Source of the DNA: Furcasterigmium furcatum
Lineage: Eukaryota > Ascomycota > Sordariomycetes > Glomerellales > Plectosphaerellaceae
Length of the DNA stretch: 64,000 nucleotides
Assembly: GCA_001599815.1 (NCBI GenBank)
Contig: BCIA01000003.1
Location: 3,348,001-3,412,000, forward strand
Direction: 5' to 3'
Shown here: positions 32,501 to 43,936 of the stretch, piece by piece
How the letters are laid out: every line of letters begins with the position of its first letter
Position numbering within the stretch: the stretch's first letter is position 1
Notes under the pieces: model-generated
Told to the model about the DNA's origin: nothing
Databases searched by the model: none
What the model saw: the letters and a program-made list of their open reading frames with translations, nothing else
Program-made: the position numbers and the translations under genes

Positions 32501-35470
32501 GGCTGCAGCCGCCTCCTCCGCCTCGCGTGCCAGCCGCTCCTCCTCGTCACGCTTGGCCTGCTCTTCAGCCTCCTTCTCCTCTTGTGCCTTGCGCGCAGCC
32601 TCTTCCTTCTCAGCTTTCTTCTTCTCCTTCTCCAGCTTCTTGAGCTCCTTCTCGCTCAGCTTGGGCTCCTTCACCTTCTTCTCCTTCTCCTTTTCTTTCT
32701 CCTTCTCCGGTTCGGGTTCTGCAACAGGCTCAGCCACGTCCAATGAGGGAGGGGTGGGGGCTGGCGGCGGAGGATCAGTCGGTAAGTCCTTACGGTTCTT
32801 CTTAGATTTTTTCTTCGCGGAGGTTCCCCAGGTGGCCCAGTCATCGTCCTCGGCCTTGGGCTCCTTGGTCTCTTCGACAGCGTCTGGCTGGGCAGACTCA
32901 ACGTTCGGCTCGTCCTCGATAATCTCGATGGGGTCCTTCTTGGATTTCTTGTCCTTCTTCTTCTTGGAGGAAGAGATGCCCCAGATATCGTCCGAGGGTT
33001 CCTCGATCGCGTCAGGCTTCCATGTGGTGTCAGCTGCGGTGTCCTTCTTATCCTTTTTGCCAAAGGAGCTGAAAAAGTCAATGGTGTCCTTGGATGCGCT
33101 TACTGCCGGGTCTGAGGGTGGTGCTTCTTCTGCAGGGGCCTCATCTGTACCGAAGTCCAGGAGTGCCGAGGTTTTGCCTTTGGATTTGTCAGTTTTGGTG
33201 CCGAAACTCCAATCGATGGTGGGTGTTGCAAAAGCCTTGCTGATGGCATCAACGGCCGAGGGGTCTGTGTCGTTACTAGTACCTTTCTTCTTCTTGTCTT
33301 TCTTGGATGAGGCGGCTCCCCAGGTGTCCCAGGAATCGTCGGCCTTCTCTGCTGGAGGGTCAGGAACCGGTTCAGGAGCGGGCTCCGGGATAGGTTCCAT
33401 GTCCATGGTGCCCTTCTTCTTCTTTTTCTTGTCTTTCTTAGAAATCGCAGCCCCCCAGGGGTCAGCTTCCGGCTCTGGTTCGACCTTGTCCTCCTTCTTG
33501 CTCAGGTCATTCCAGAAGTCATCGTCCTGGGTAGGCTCCGGTTCCGGCTCGGGCACGGGCTCCGGGGGGACTTCCTCAATGGCACCCTTCTTCTTCTTTT
33601 TCTTGTCCTTCTTCGACGCAGGGACGCCCCAGATGTCATCGTCTTTCTTCTCGGGTTCGGGTTCAGGTTCCGGCTCAGGCTCGGGTGCTGGTGGTTCAGG
33701 AGCAGGAGGCTCCGGCTCGGGGTCCCATATCGAGTTCTTCTTCTTCTTTTTGTCCTTCTTCGAAGTGGTCGTTGTGAAGGCTCCCCATAAATCGTCCTTC
33801 TTCTCAGGCTCTGGCTCCGGAACGGGTTCTGGCTCTGGCTCTGGCTCTGGCTCTGGGGGCGGAGGGGGAGGAGGAGGCGGTTCGGGCTCTGCAAGAGCGC
33901 CCTTCTTTTTCTTTTTCTTGTCCTTCTTCGAAGATACCGCGCCCCAAATATCGGCCGCTGGCTCTGGCTCCGGGGCCGGCGGAGGTGGAGGAGGTTCAGG
34001 CTCTGGTTCTGGTTCCGGCTCTGGAGGAGGCTCCTCGACGACAAGGCCCTTCTTCTTCTTCTTGTCCTTCTTCGAAGTGGCTGCTGGCGCCCACCAGTCA
34101 TCATCCTTTGCAGGCTCGGGTTCGGCGACGGGTTCGGGCGCGGGAGGCTCAGGTTCCGGCTCCGGCTCTGGGTCGGCGTCCCAAATGCTTTTCTTCTTCT
34201 TCTTGTCCTTCTTGGCGGTCGTGGTTCCCCAACTAAAGCCGTCGTCCTGAACAGGCTCCGGATCAGCTGGCGGTGGGTCGGGCGCTGGAGGCGGGTCGTC
34301 GAGCAGGCCACCTTTCTTTTTCTTCTTCTTGCCGCCGCCCCAGGCGTCCCAGAGGTTATCCTCCTTGACTTCTTCCTTGGGAGGCTCGGGGACAGGCTCG
34401 AACACCGGGGGTTCGGGCTCAGGCTCGGGATCGGGGTCAAGAAGACCGCCCTTCTTTTTCTTCTTCTTGTCCTTCTTGGAAGTTGTCGAAGTGAACCAGT
34501 CGTCGACGGCTGGCTCGGGGTCAGGGGCAGGCGGAGGAACAGGCTCGGGCTCCGGTGCGGGTTCAGGTTCCGGGTCGTCCCAGAGGCTGTTCTTCTTTTT
34601 CTTCTTGTCCTTTTTCGAAGTGGTGGCGGTGAACCCAAAGCCAAAATCGTCGTCCTTCTTCTCCTCTTCCTTGGCCTCGCCGCCTGCGCCGAGGTCGCCG
34701 TTCTCGTCGGCTTCGTCAAGAGAACCGAAGCCGAAGGTCGTCTTCGTCTTCTTCTTGGGCTTGGGCCGGTTAAGGCTCCAGGGATTGGATTCCGCCTCCT
34801 CCTTGTTGCCCTCTGGCGGAGCATCGCCACCCTCCTTGTTAGAGCTGGACCAGTCCCACGTGTTCCCAGTATTCCAACTGGTTCCCCAAGCTCCAAAGGA
34901 TGTAGATGGTTTACTGCTCCCGCCCGAGTCAAAATTGATATCTAGCGACCCGGTGCCTGTTGCAGGATCATCCAGCTTGATGTCTTGAAATGAGTCGAAC
35001 TTGGAACCGGAATCCGCGGGCTCTTCGGCCGCAGCCCCCTTCTTGCCCTTCTTCTTGGATTTGACAGGAGCGAAGGCGTCCCATTCATCATCGGGGTTGG
35101 CGTCGCCGGCACCGTCCTTGTCCTTGTCGCCTCCATCGCCGTCGCCAGCGGCTCCGTCGTTCTTGCCAGCGTCACCGCCCCCTCCATTATCGCCTCCCCC
35201 TTCATCATTTTTCTTGGTGCCGTCGTCGTTGTTGTCATCGGTCCATTTGTTTGCTGCAGCCTTCTGGGCAGCCTTCTTTTTCTTGGCATGCTGTCTCAGG
35301 CCGTCGTCGGACGACAAGTCGATGTCGAACGCCTGCGTAGGATCGAAGAAAAGGGCATCCCGGTCTTGACGCTTCTGCTTCTCTTGGTGCGTAGGAGGAA
35401 GAGGGAAGGCAGAGAGCAACTGGGAGGGTGGTCGACGGCTGGCATGCTCATCCGTGTCGCTGTAGTCCAT
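29593..35470 (-). CDS. Giant low-complexity protein with KKDKKKKK/Trp/PEPEPE modules
   Basis: Reconstructed as complement(join(29593..31778, 31882..35470)), about 1,924 aa. The N-terminus is MDYSDTDEHASRRPP, with an FDPTQAFDIDLSSDDGL segment. From about residue 130 to 850 there are roughly a dozen degenerate modules. Each has an acidic stretch with one or two Trp (such as DDLWGAF or DDIWGV), a short T/S patch, a basic block KKDKKKKK, a hydrophobic patch (SIWD, GLLD), and a Pro-Glu spacer (PEPEPEP). Then come Lys/Glu- and Ala/Glu-rich predicted coiled coils (about 850-1130). After the single intron come KKKKSKKK blocks, two copies of DDDIVMV, more charged helices and a C-terminus ending SSWWRKLTG. 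There is no membrane span, signal peptide or enzyme motif. The exon join restores frame (KKSSTKKG-LEGASIEG). I do not recognise the family. The composition suggests an intrinsically disordered scaffold; a septal-pore or Woronin-body tether role is a guess only. Confidence 0.82.
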
Positions 35471-38400
35471 GATTTGTACCTCGCATGGATCTCGGGGTTC
35501 TTGGGCAGGCGCAAAGCGTCGCGACCATCGTGGGCCACAGTTGGGTGTCTTGAGAGGACGGTAGGGGTCGTTGAGGCAAGTCGTGGGAGTCGAGGGATGA
35601 CGGTGAGTCTACATGAATCAGCATGTTAGCTCGGCACGAGGAAAGAGGGGTTGAATAGGCACAAGAGCAGATAGAAGCTAATCGCTAAAGTTTCTCGGAA
35701 GTAGTCCTAGGAACCGCGCCGTCGGAAGGGCCGTTGCGCAAACCCGTTGAACCAAAAGCGGGCAGTTCCATGGCCTAACTGCTGGGCCTCCAAGACTGGG
35801 CGGCTGTGGAAGTACCGTAGTAGACAAAACACACATACCTGTACATCTCGTCTCGATATGACCCAGGCCTGGGCGATCATGCGCAGGCGAATGGTGACAT
35901 CTTGCTCATCCCACCCAGTCGTCGAAGGTCGGGTCGTTCTCCAGCCAGAATCGCTTCCGAGGAACGTTCCTGAGAATGCCAAAACCTCGGCCGTAGCCAT
36001 TATGGAAATTGGAGTTCGAGACGGGGCAGTTGTAAATCATGGACGCAATGTCCCTTGGGGCCGGTGAGCAAGGCGATGGAATGCGGTGCTCTCTCTCTTC
36101 TCTCTCTGCAATACTGAGGTAGATTCGGCGGGAGTGGCCGAGAAGGGAGGGCTCAATGTTGGAGTTCTCTTCTAGGTCACAGGTGGTGGTCGTTGCCGTG
36201 GTACAAGTGCTCGCTCCCCCGTCTTATCGCGGACAGGGAAAGACAAAGAGTTGGCGTCGAGTGTCTCGTTGAAGCCCAGCAAAAAAGAAGCTGAGCGAGG
36301 GTGAATCTTCTCTGGAAACTTGTTCAGCTCCAGGAAGGAAAAAGTTCGTGTAGGACGGGACCGCGTGAGGCGTTGTAGTACACGGAGGGGCGCGAGGAAA
36401 AGAGGTTGGCTGGGGTCTTGCCAGGGTAAAAAAGAATAATCATCGGTGACGGATCGCTGCCGAGGATGGACTGGATTGGGGGAGAAAGCGGGAACGCGCT
36501 GTGACGGTGACGAGAAACAGAGGTCAGGGGTCAGGGATGTAGCTCCAGCGCGCCTTCCCTTGAGGGGGTCGTCCACTGGAGTTTTTCGGGAAGGTCCCCA
36601 ATTTTCAGGCGCCGGGTAGGGTGAGGTGAGGTGGGTGAGGCGTTGCTTCCCGTGGTGATGATGTCGAGCTGCTCTCCGTCTGGTGTTTTCCTCTCCCAAA
36701 CATATACAGCAGTGAGAGAGGCCCGGGAGGAAGAAAAAGTCGCGACGGGACACAGAATGCGGTGAGAAGCCCCTGAATTCTTTCTTGCTGGCCCGAGACG
36801 ACCGATGAGATTATCAGCCACCCTCCCGCTCGGAATTACACCCAGGCGTCCAATGGCCGAGCAGCGTCCGCCCTCTCTCGCGTTCTGATCGAGTCGCACG
36901 GCGCCCGCGCAGGACGACACACAGTCCCGTGCTGAGTGCGCAACGCAGGTCCCAAGATGCGCCTTTCTCGTCTCGGCTCTTGTTTCGTTCGCCCCCGTCG
37001 AGTGGGCGTGCGCGTTTGTCTGTCCGCCTGTCCGTCCGTCCGTCCAGGTCTTTTCGTTGGTTCGTTCGGTCGATCAGTATGTAGGGCGCAGTGTGCGGTG
37101 CGCAAAAGAAGAAAAGCCTCCCCCCTTCTTCTCGAGTCTCTCACGTCTGAGGGGATGAGAGGGAATATCAATCAGTATGCGGCAAGGGAGAACCAGGGGC
37201 ATGCGAAGGAGGGATATATGAGCGCAACTCGAGAACATCGCCCGAGGAGGAGTCACGCTTGTTGCGGGTATCCTATGGAAGTACTCGGTACATGTGCTAT
37301 GGAGAGCCGGGGGTGTCCTCGTCCGTCCTGTACTGTGACGATGATGGCCTCTCTTCCGTCCCCATACCCCCGGATGGAAGACCCAGAGGAGAAACAAGCG
37401 GTGCTGCCCGTCTTCCAGTCCCCTTCCCAGCAAGCAGGCGGTGCATTGATACTGGCTGCTTCAGGCGCCCCCGTTGGATGGCTGGGACGCCGAGCCATTG
37501 GCCGCTGGCCTTCCTCCGACCCCTGTCGTGGCCCCCCCTAGTCACCATCCATCTGCATCCCAAGACATGACGCTCGTCCCGTCCGTCTCCCACGCACGGC
37601 CCAGGTGATGCCATTTCTCCAGACCACCTTGCCAGAATGACCGACTGACCAGAGCCGGGGCAGAAGCAAATCTGGGAGGATCTCGAACCACTCACATCGG
37701 CTAGCGCTGGACCCTACATATGTGCCTTTGTTGCTTCTCTTCTTAGCCCCTATGCGGATCGAGGAACTGTTCATCGTCGGGGGAGGGAGTCGAGGGACAT
37801 TCATTCCAACGACGTCGTCCCNNNNNNNNNNNNNNNNNNNNNNNNNNNNNNNNNNNNNNNNNNNNNNNNNNNCCCCCCCCCCCATTTACCCCTCCATCCG
37901 AGAATGGGCCTATCCTTAACGAAGGAATGTGTATCACAACCCCTGTCCGAGCCCTTATCCAAGGAGCGTCGTGCCCCGCGGTCTGTCCCAGGCTGAACTC
38001 GACGTCAGGCGGGTAGCCGAATATATCGCGCGGCTGTCTTGGACCAGGAGGGAGCATGTATGTGAGTACAACACATCGGCAGCGCATACGGCCCTCATCA
38101 TCGCGACGTAGCAGCAGCTCCATCTCTGCCTGACCGGTCCACTAGTCGACAATGAGCATCATGCGTCTGCACAGCACCGGGAGCGGCAAGACGCGGTATC
38201 TCGCATCACGGGAGCCAGTGCTGCACGTCTCAGCGAGGAAAGGGAGAGAATTTTTTTGCCAGCTCGGCGATCGAAAGTAGCGGTGATGGACGTCCCTCCA
38301 CGCTGTTCGGCGCGGCGCGTTCCCGAACAGAGTCGGCCGGTTCGACGGCCTTCCAAGGCGGTCGTCGCGTGAGGTACCGATACATGGCAACTGGGCAGCC

Positions 38401-39244
38401 ATGCGCATGCTAGCATTGTATACAGCACACGCGACTGGCCGTGTCGAGTCTCCCACGTCGTCGGGGCCCCATCTGCCAGATGCACGATGTATGCGGCCCA
38501 GTCCGAGGGGTGGGTGGTGTCGACTGCTGCATCACGGAAGGATTCCTGGGGGGGCGGGTTATAACAAGTAAACAGGATGAGGTGCTGCGAGAGAGCGTCC
38601 AGGACGGTGAGGACGGACACGAGGTGATCATGCGGTACACCGAAAGGATTCCGGGAGAAACAGGGGATGGTTCATCGACATTCCTCGAGCCTCCCTCCCT
38701 CCCTCTCTCCCTCGGAACACCACGACGACTGACTCGACCCAGACCTGCGAGGCTCGCCAGAATCAACATGGCAGACTAACAAAGTCGGTCCCCATCCCAC
38801 CTTCATGCGACCCGTCCCTTGGATCCATCTGCCTCGTGGATCACCATCCACTCATCCTTCAGATGTGTCCCGAAAGGGCATCGCGCTCTCCTCACCGCCT
38901 CGACGAGTTTGGACCTGAGCTGGGCCCAAAGACAATTCCTTCCCCGTTTGTTTATGGCCGTGTCGGCCAATCACAGCCCACGAGAATGGAGCGGGATGCT
39001 CCCAGCATCTCCCACGTCCTGGTCCGACAGCACCCGAGCCTTCGTCGCTGAAATAGACCACCTGACTCACATGCTTATTGTCGGATTTCCGCTGCCTTGT
39101 ATCCCTGCACCCGAGTCTGCAGACAGGATACTTCCATAAGGCTGAACCTGGGCAAATCCTGGAACGCTGGAAACACCACGGGACCGGCGACTTTTTCGCC
39201 ATGACCCATCAGCTTATACAATTCTGCTTGCCTCCGAGCCTCAT
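35471..39244. other. Intergenic region upstream of the large gene, with assembly gap
   Basis: It holds the promoter and leader of the minus-strand repeat-protein gene and, at its right end, sequence upstream of the alternative oxidase. TCCG repeats lie near 37029-37045 and CT-rich runs near 36090-36110. Frames present are short or compositionally biased; none is supported as a gene. Confidence 0.45.
37822..37872. other. Assembly gap of 51 N next to a C homopolymer
   Basis: All bases are N, followed directly by a run of twelve C. This is probably a sequencing failure at a homopolymer; the true length is unknown. Confidence 0.95.
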
Positions 39245-39271
39245 CGGCGTTTGTTGCGGCGTCTGTTGCGG
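39245..39271 (+). promoter_or_regulatory. Tandem 12-bp CGG repeat upstream of alternative oxidase
   Basis: CGGCGTTTGTTG is followed by CGGCGTCTGTTG and a third CGG, so three CGG triplets stand in the same orientation at 12-bp spacing, about 320-350 bp upstream of the start codon. Zinc-cluster activators bind CGG triplets. In Neurospora the alternative oxidase gene is induced through a CGG-N7-CGG element; here the spacing is N9. A role in induction is inference. Confidence 0.4.
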
Positions 39272-39439
39272 GCATTACCTGTCAATCTTGCCCTGCCCAA
39301 CCCGCCGGCGACCCGGTCTCTCTTCGTCGCTCGTATTATGCCTCCTGCTCACTTCCGGTCAATGCCTGGGAATGCCTGGCTGTTCCCGCAATGACATCTT
39401 TTGTGACACAGCGCCGCCAGACCAAACACCGAGATGCCG

Positions 39440-39445
39440 TATAAG
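39440..39445 (+). promoter_or_regulatory. TATA-like box of alternative oxidase gene
   Basis: TATAAG lies about 150 bp upstream of the start codon, followed by a CT/CA-rich leader typical of fungal core promoters. Confidence 0.45.
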
Positions 39446-39593
39446 AAGAGGGCAGACTCCTGAGGCATCCCTTCGCAGTAGTTCTTAGCCACCCATGATA
39501 CAAAAGATCAATATCAACACCACGATATCTTGAATACCTCCACTACACAATACTCTTCCTACCTACACACCCACCCTATCTATACCTTCACTC

Positions 39594-40852
39594 ATGCTGT
39601 CCACCAGAGCATCGACAAGGCTTTGCTCCAAGCAAGCTGCCGCCCAATTGTCCCGAGTAGCATTGCTCCAGGCCTCCGTACACCCCCATCCCACCGGTTT
39701 CGGGACAGCATACGTCTATCGGGCCATCGCCGTCAACTCACCAAGGCACTTCTCCTCGACACCCGCCTCTCGCCTCAAGGACATCTTCCCCGCGAAAGAG
39801 ACGGAGCATATCCGAACAACATCCCCGACATGGCCTCATCCGGGATACACCGAAGAGGAAATGCTGGCCGTTGTCCCAGGCCACCGCAAGCCCGAATCTT
39901 GGGGTGACTGGACGGCGTGGAAACTCGTCGGCTTCGCCCGCAAGTGCATGGATCTGGCCACGGGCATGAAGCCGGAGCAAAAGACCGACAAGAAGAACCC
40001 GACCACGGCCATTGTCGCTGACAAGCCCCTGACTGAGTCGCAATGGGTACGCCTGATCGCGAAGTCGATTCCTCGTTGAAGCCCAACTGACACCGGACCT
40101 CAGCTCGTTCGCATGATCTTCCTCGAATCCGTCGCCGGTGTTCCCGGGATGGTCGCCGGCATGCTCCGCCGTAAGTAACCATGCAGTTCCCCCAGCACTC
40201 GTGGCACCAAGCTAAGTAAGATCGGATACAGACCTCGGCTCCCTTCGCCGCATGAAGCGCGACAACGGCTGGATCGAGACCCTCCTCGAGGAGTCCTACA
40301 ATGAGCGGATGCATCTCCTCACGTTCATGAAGATGGCCGAGCCGGGCTGGTTCATGAAGATCATGATCCTCGGCGCCCAGGGTGTCTTCTTCAACTCCAT
40401 GTTCCTCACATACCTCATCTCCCCGCGCATATGCCACCGCTTCGTCGGCTACCTCGAGGAGGAGGCCGTGCACACCTACACCCGGTGCATCCGTGAGCTG
40501 GACGCCGGGATGCTGCCGAAGTGGAGCGATCCCAAGTTCGAGATCCCCGACATCGCGGTGCAGTACTGGCGCATTCCGGAGGGGAAGCGCACCATGAAGG
40601 ACCTGATTCTCTATATCCGGGCGGATGGTGAGTGCTGATCCTCATACCCTGAACTAGGACTAATATCAGTCCACGGAGGACGATATGCTAACATGCTTTG
40701 CAGAGGCTGTTCATCGCGGCGTCAACCACACGCTCAGCAATCTGAACCAGAACGAAGACCCGAACCCGTTTGTGAGCGAGTACAAGGACGGCATGCACGC
40801 GCCCAAGGCGGCGCTGAAGCCCGCCGGTTTCGAGCGCGCCGACGTCATCTAG
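39594..40852 (+). CDS. aox1: Mitochondrial alternative oxidase
   Basis: Reconstructed as join(39594..40046, 40104..40170, 40232..40627, 40704..40852), 354 aa, the usual length for fungal enzymes. It is a di-iron ubiquinol oxidase of the inner mitochondrial membrane that reduces oxygen to water, bypassing complexes III and IV. The N-terminus (about 60 residues) is a basic, Ser-rich mitochondrial presequence. Iron ligands are in place: Glu159 in FLESVAG, Glu198 and His201 in NERMH, Glu249 in YLEEEAVHTY, and Glu306 and His309 in RADEAVH. Two hydrophobic helices form the membrane-bound face (about 152-172 and 213-237). Splice junctions split conserved motifs cleanly (QW/LVRM, LR/HLGS, RAD/EAVH). 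Fungal alternative oxidases are induced when the cytochrome pathway is blocked; the CGG repeat upstream may be relevant. No residue is missing. Confidence 0.97.
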
Positions 40853-43800
40853 ACCTCCGTCTGGGGTAGAGGGAGTGTTACAGTATCGACATTTGTAAAG
40901 GAACCACTGCATGCTGGGATTTCTTTTGTTGGCGAGCACTTGCATGCGGTAGACATAGAGGATGATACCACCAGACCTGGAGTTCGGCGTCATTTTGCAA
41001 AAAGGAGTCTCCTCTCATGGTATTCTAGTATTTGTATCAACAGGGACGAGGAACTATCGAAGTCAAGCGCTGGCTTCTTGTATTATATCATGTACATACC
41101 GTTCACAGGCTTGGGACAGTAGATTTATCTTCATACTCACGGCTTGACCAACACAATGGGGCTAAAGCAGAACCGCAAGAGGTCAACTGGCTTCCACAGT
41201 TGTCCCGCTTTAGAAGAGTGTACTCTTGACTTGGTCGTATGGGCTTTTGAAGCGCAACGTGTGAGACGAGGGCCATTGGATCATCTCCGTTCCAGGCGCC
41301 ATATCTTCGCACCTCAACTTGACGACTCCTACATCAACTCATCACATTTTCTAGCTCATCACCAGCCACCTCGTGTGAGACCTACATATCGTGTCCACGT
41401 CTATGCCAAGAGACAAGGCAGAATCGACTCGAACATCTCACCTAGTTTTCAAGAAGAGACAGTTCCAGACACTTGCATCATCATCAAACAGGGTCTCATG
41501 ATGGCCCGATACGAACTGATCGCTCGTCCGCTGCAGCCCCCGCGCATCGCCAACTGTGTCAGAATCTGCAGAAGAATCAAGAATTCCAGGGACGTTCTGG
41601 CATTCGACGCATGGACGTTGCTATAAATAACGTCATGTTGCCACGATGCTCGGCTCGCGGGACGGTAGCGGCCGCGATGGCTTCAGACTAAGGCAGGCCC
41701 CGCCACAAGCCACGACGTGGAGTTAACTTGTCGTCCAGCACCAGAGAGCAAGAGTGTGGGGACGTGAAGCTTGCGGTCGAATCGATGGTGTGATCCGCGC
41801 ATCTGAAACGCGGGCGTCCCTGCCAGCAGAGGAGCTTGATCGATCTTGGCTCGAGCAGTGGTCCACAAGATGCCTGGGGAGAAGCCGTGGTGATGTACCT
41901 GCAGCACCGCAATTGAGGGGAGACGGTTCGTCATGGGCATACGTGGTCCGGGTACGAAGGCTCGGGTGGCTGTGCAGAGCGGGCTTGCAGATTGTCTTGG
42001 TCCAAGTCTTCCGGCGCTGTCCGGCAGTGATCATGGAGATGTGAAGTCGTCATCATGCCTCGTTGGCCAGCGATGTTGGAGTTGTAGCTGGAGTTGGCTA
42101 TCTGGACTCGGTGAGGATTCGGAAACTGGCCGGCCAAGCCCGAGTCGGCTGGGCACGGAAGACCACACATTTCTTGTCCACTTGGCGGAGCGCGGTGAGA
42201 GGTCAATGAACGACGAAGGGTGCTGATGCTGATGCAACCCATGGGCAGATAATTTCCATGGCGGGTTATGCTGGCTCGGGGTACAGCATAAGAAGTGCTG
42301 ACTGAGATCCGTGACGGACCCGTGATGGTGATGTTCAGAGGCTCATTTCCGCGGATGCCCTCCTCAGATTGATGAGGCAGGTGCACCTCACATCGGATGC
42401 ATGGGAATGGGGCCCCATCACATGACTGGCACGGGGCCTCGCCTTCCTCACGATCTGGAAGCAGCCGGAGAGGGCAGGCGAACCTGACTGACTCCTGCTA
42501 TAATTAATGAGTGGCAGTCGTGGTGGATAGGGAGGAGGACATGCATGAATGTGCATGTGTCTGCCTGCCCGCTAACGGCTCCCCCTACCGGAGTTGAACC
42601 ACCTGAAAAGCTAAAAAGTGTAATAACACCTGCCGGCGTACCACTAAGTACCTCTGTTGGGTTTGGGTTGAACGATCGCATCTCCATCACCAGCACATGC
42701 TCGCTCACTTCTCTCCGATAGCGCGGAGGCAGCCAACGGAACCCACATTCTTCTCTGTACTCGAAAGTCATCATCATCCTCGCCCGTCTCCCCTCTTGTT
42801 GACCGTCTTTTCTCTGCATCTGCTTGGGCATTCTATTGCTGCGTATCTCCAGCCTCGTTGCGAATAGCTTCTCACCTGCAGTACATATTTCGGGCCACGG
42901 CCGCATCTAGGGCCATCAGCGATATCGCCAATATCTCAGCCGCCACATCATCCTTTCTCTGCTCTCACTTCGGCAGGTCTGGCTGGCAACGACAGGTCGG
43001 GCCCGCGTATTGCTTCGAAAACGCCTTACCACACAATCACTTCTGCAGCCCAAGCGGTCGCACAGGCCGAGCCCTTTCGGCCGGACACACCTCTCTCCCC
43101 TCCAACCATTCACAAGGTCGTCTGCTTCTCGCCATTGGCCCTCGACACATCCTCAAACGTGCACAGCCTTGTGGGCACATCCAGAATCGGGTACGACAGG
43201 GTGAGGATCTTGTGGAGCCTGTCTCTCAGACCATTCAGCTCCGGCCCACGCCCACCAACGTCGTCCTGTTTGGATCTGGGCGGGAACAACGCACAACCAC
43301 CTCCCAGCAGGTCCAGGCCGTCCAGAGAGAAAGGTCCCTGGAATCTCGAGAGAGATTGGGGCCAACTGCCTGGTTCGCCTGAAGTCACCTCTTCCATTCT
43401 GCTTCTCTGACACTCCAACCCGCCCCCTATCGTCTCCCCTCGGATCTGCTGCCGCCCGAGCTGCCTTATCCCAACGGCGACCGGCCATCCTGTCTCGACC
43501 AGCGCACGCCCGGCCAATTCCCTCAAGCGTGTGTGTGATCCGCACGAGCGCCTAATCCGTCGCAGCCCGCTCTCACTCTCCCCCGCTCCCTTCTTCATCT
43601 CAGATCACCACCCGCGAGACTCGAGCACAAACCCTCGAGGCGCAAACATCCCAAAGACAAGCACGAGCCTGACTTGAATTCCGGCGCGCCTTCGGTCTTG
43701 ATCCAAAGCGACCTATCACAGGCGGAGCGCAATCGCAAGCTCCATCATTCGAACAGGCCCGCGCCAACCCCAGCTCCGGGGCCACTCAATCGGCTCGCGT

Positions 43801-43936
43801 CAGCACAGCCCCAGGGCGGTGCTGTTCCTGAAGAGGGCTGACTCCTCAAACTGCCTCGTAGCTCTGTTCTAAAGACAGAAACATCACACTTTCGACATTC
43901 GACTACACCGACCTCACTTACGTACCACCCCAAGCC
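40853..43936. other. Intergenic between alternative oxidase and the Crz1-like gene
   Basis: The last kilobase is pyrimidine-rich and probably includes a long leader and promoter for the zinc-finger gene. No other gene is supported. A tRNA-like B box near 42580-42600 was examined and not accepted. Confidence 0.45.

Noticed and set aside
32553..34250. A 565-codon open frame on the plus strand, rich in Ser-Gly repeats
   Set aside because: It is the exact antisense of the KKDKKKKK/PEPEPE gene. Codons for Pro, Glu and Lys read backwards as Gly, Ser, Phe and Leu, so the frame stays open by composition only.
33502..34932. A 476-codon minus-strand frame rich in Arg, Pro and Ser
   Set aside because: It is an alternative frame of the same repeats. 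Only the chosen frame gives regular Trp/Lys/Glu modules and joins across the intron.
36172..37171. Overlapping frames upstream of the large repeat-protein gene
   Set aside because: They are Pro/Arg/Ser-biased, lack motifs and do not splice into the downstream start; treated as leader or promoter sequence.
42570..42660. A minus-strand GGTTCAACTCC string resembling a tRNA B box
   Set aside because: No matching acceptor stem, D arm or anticodon arm could be built around it.
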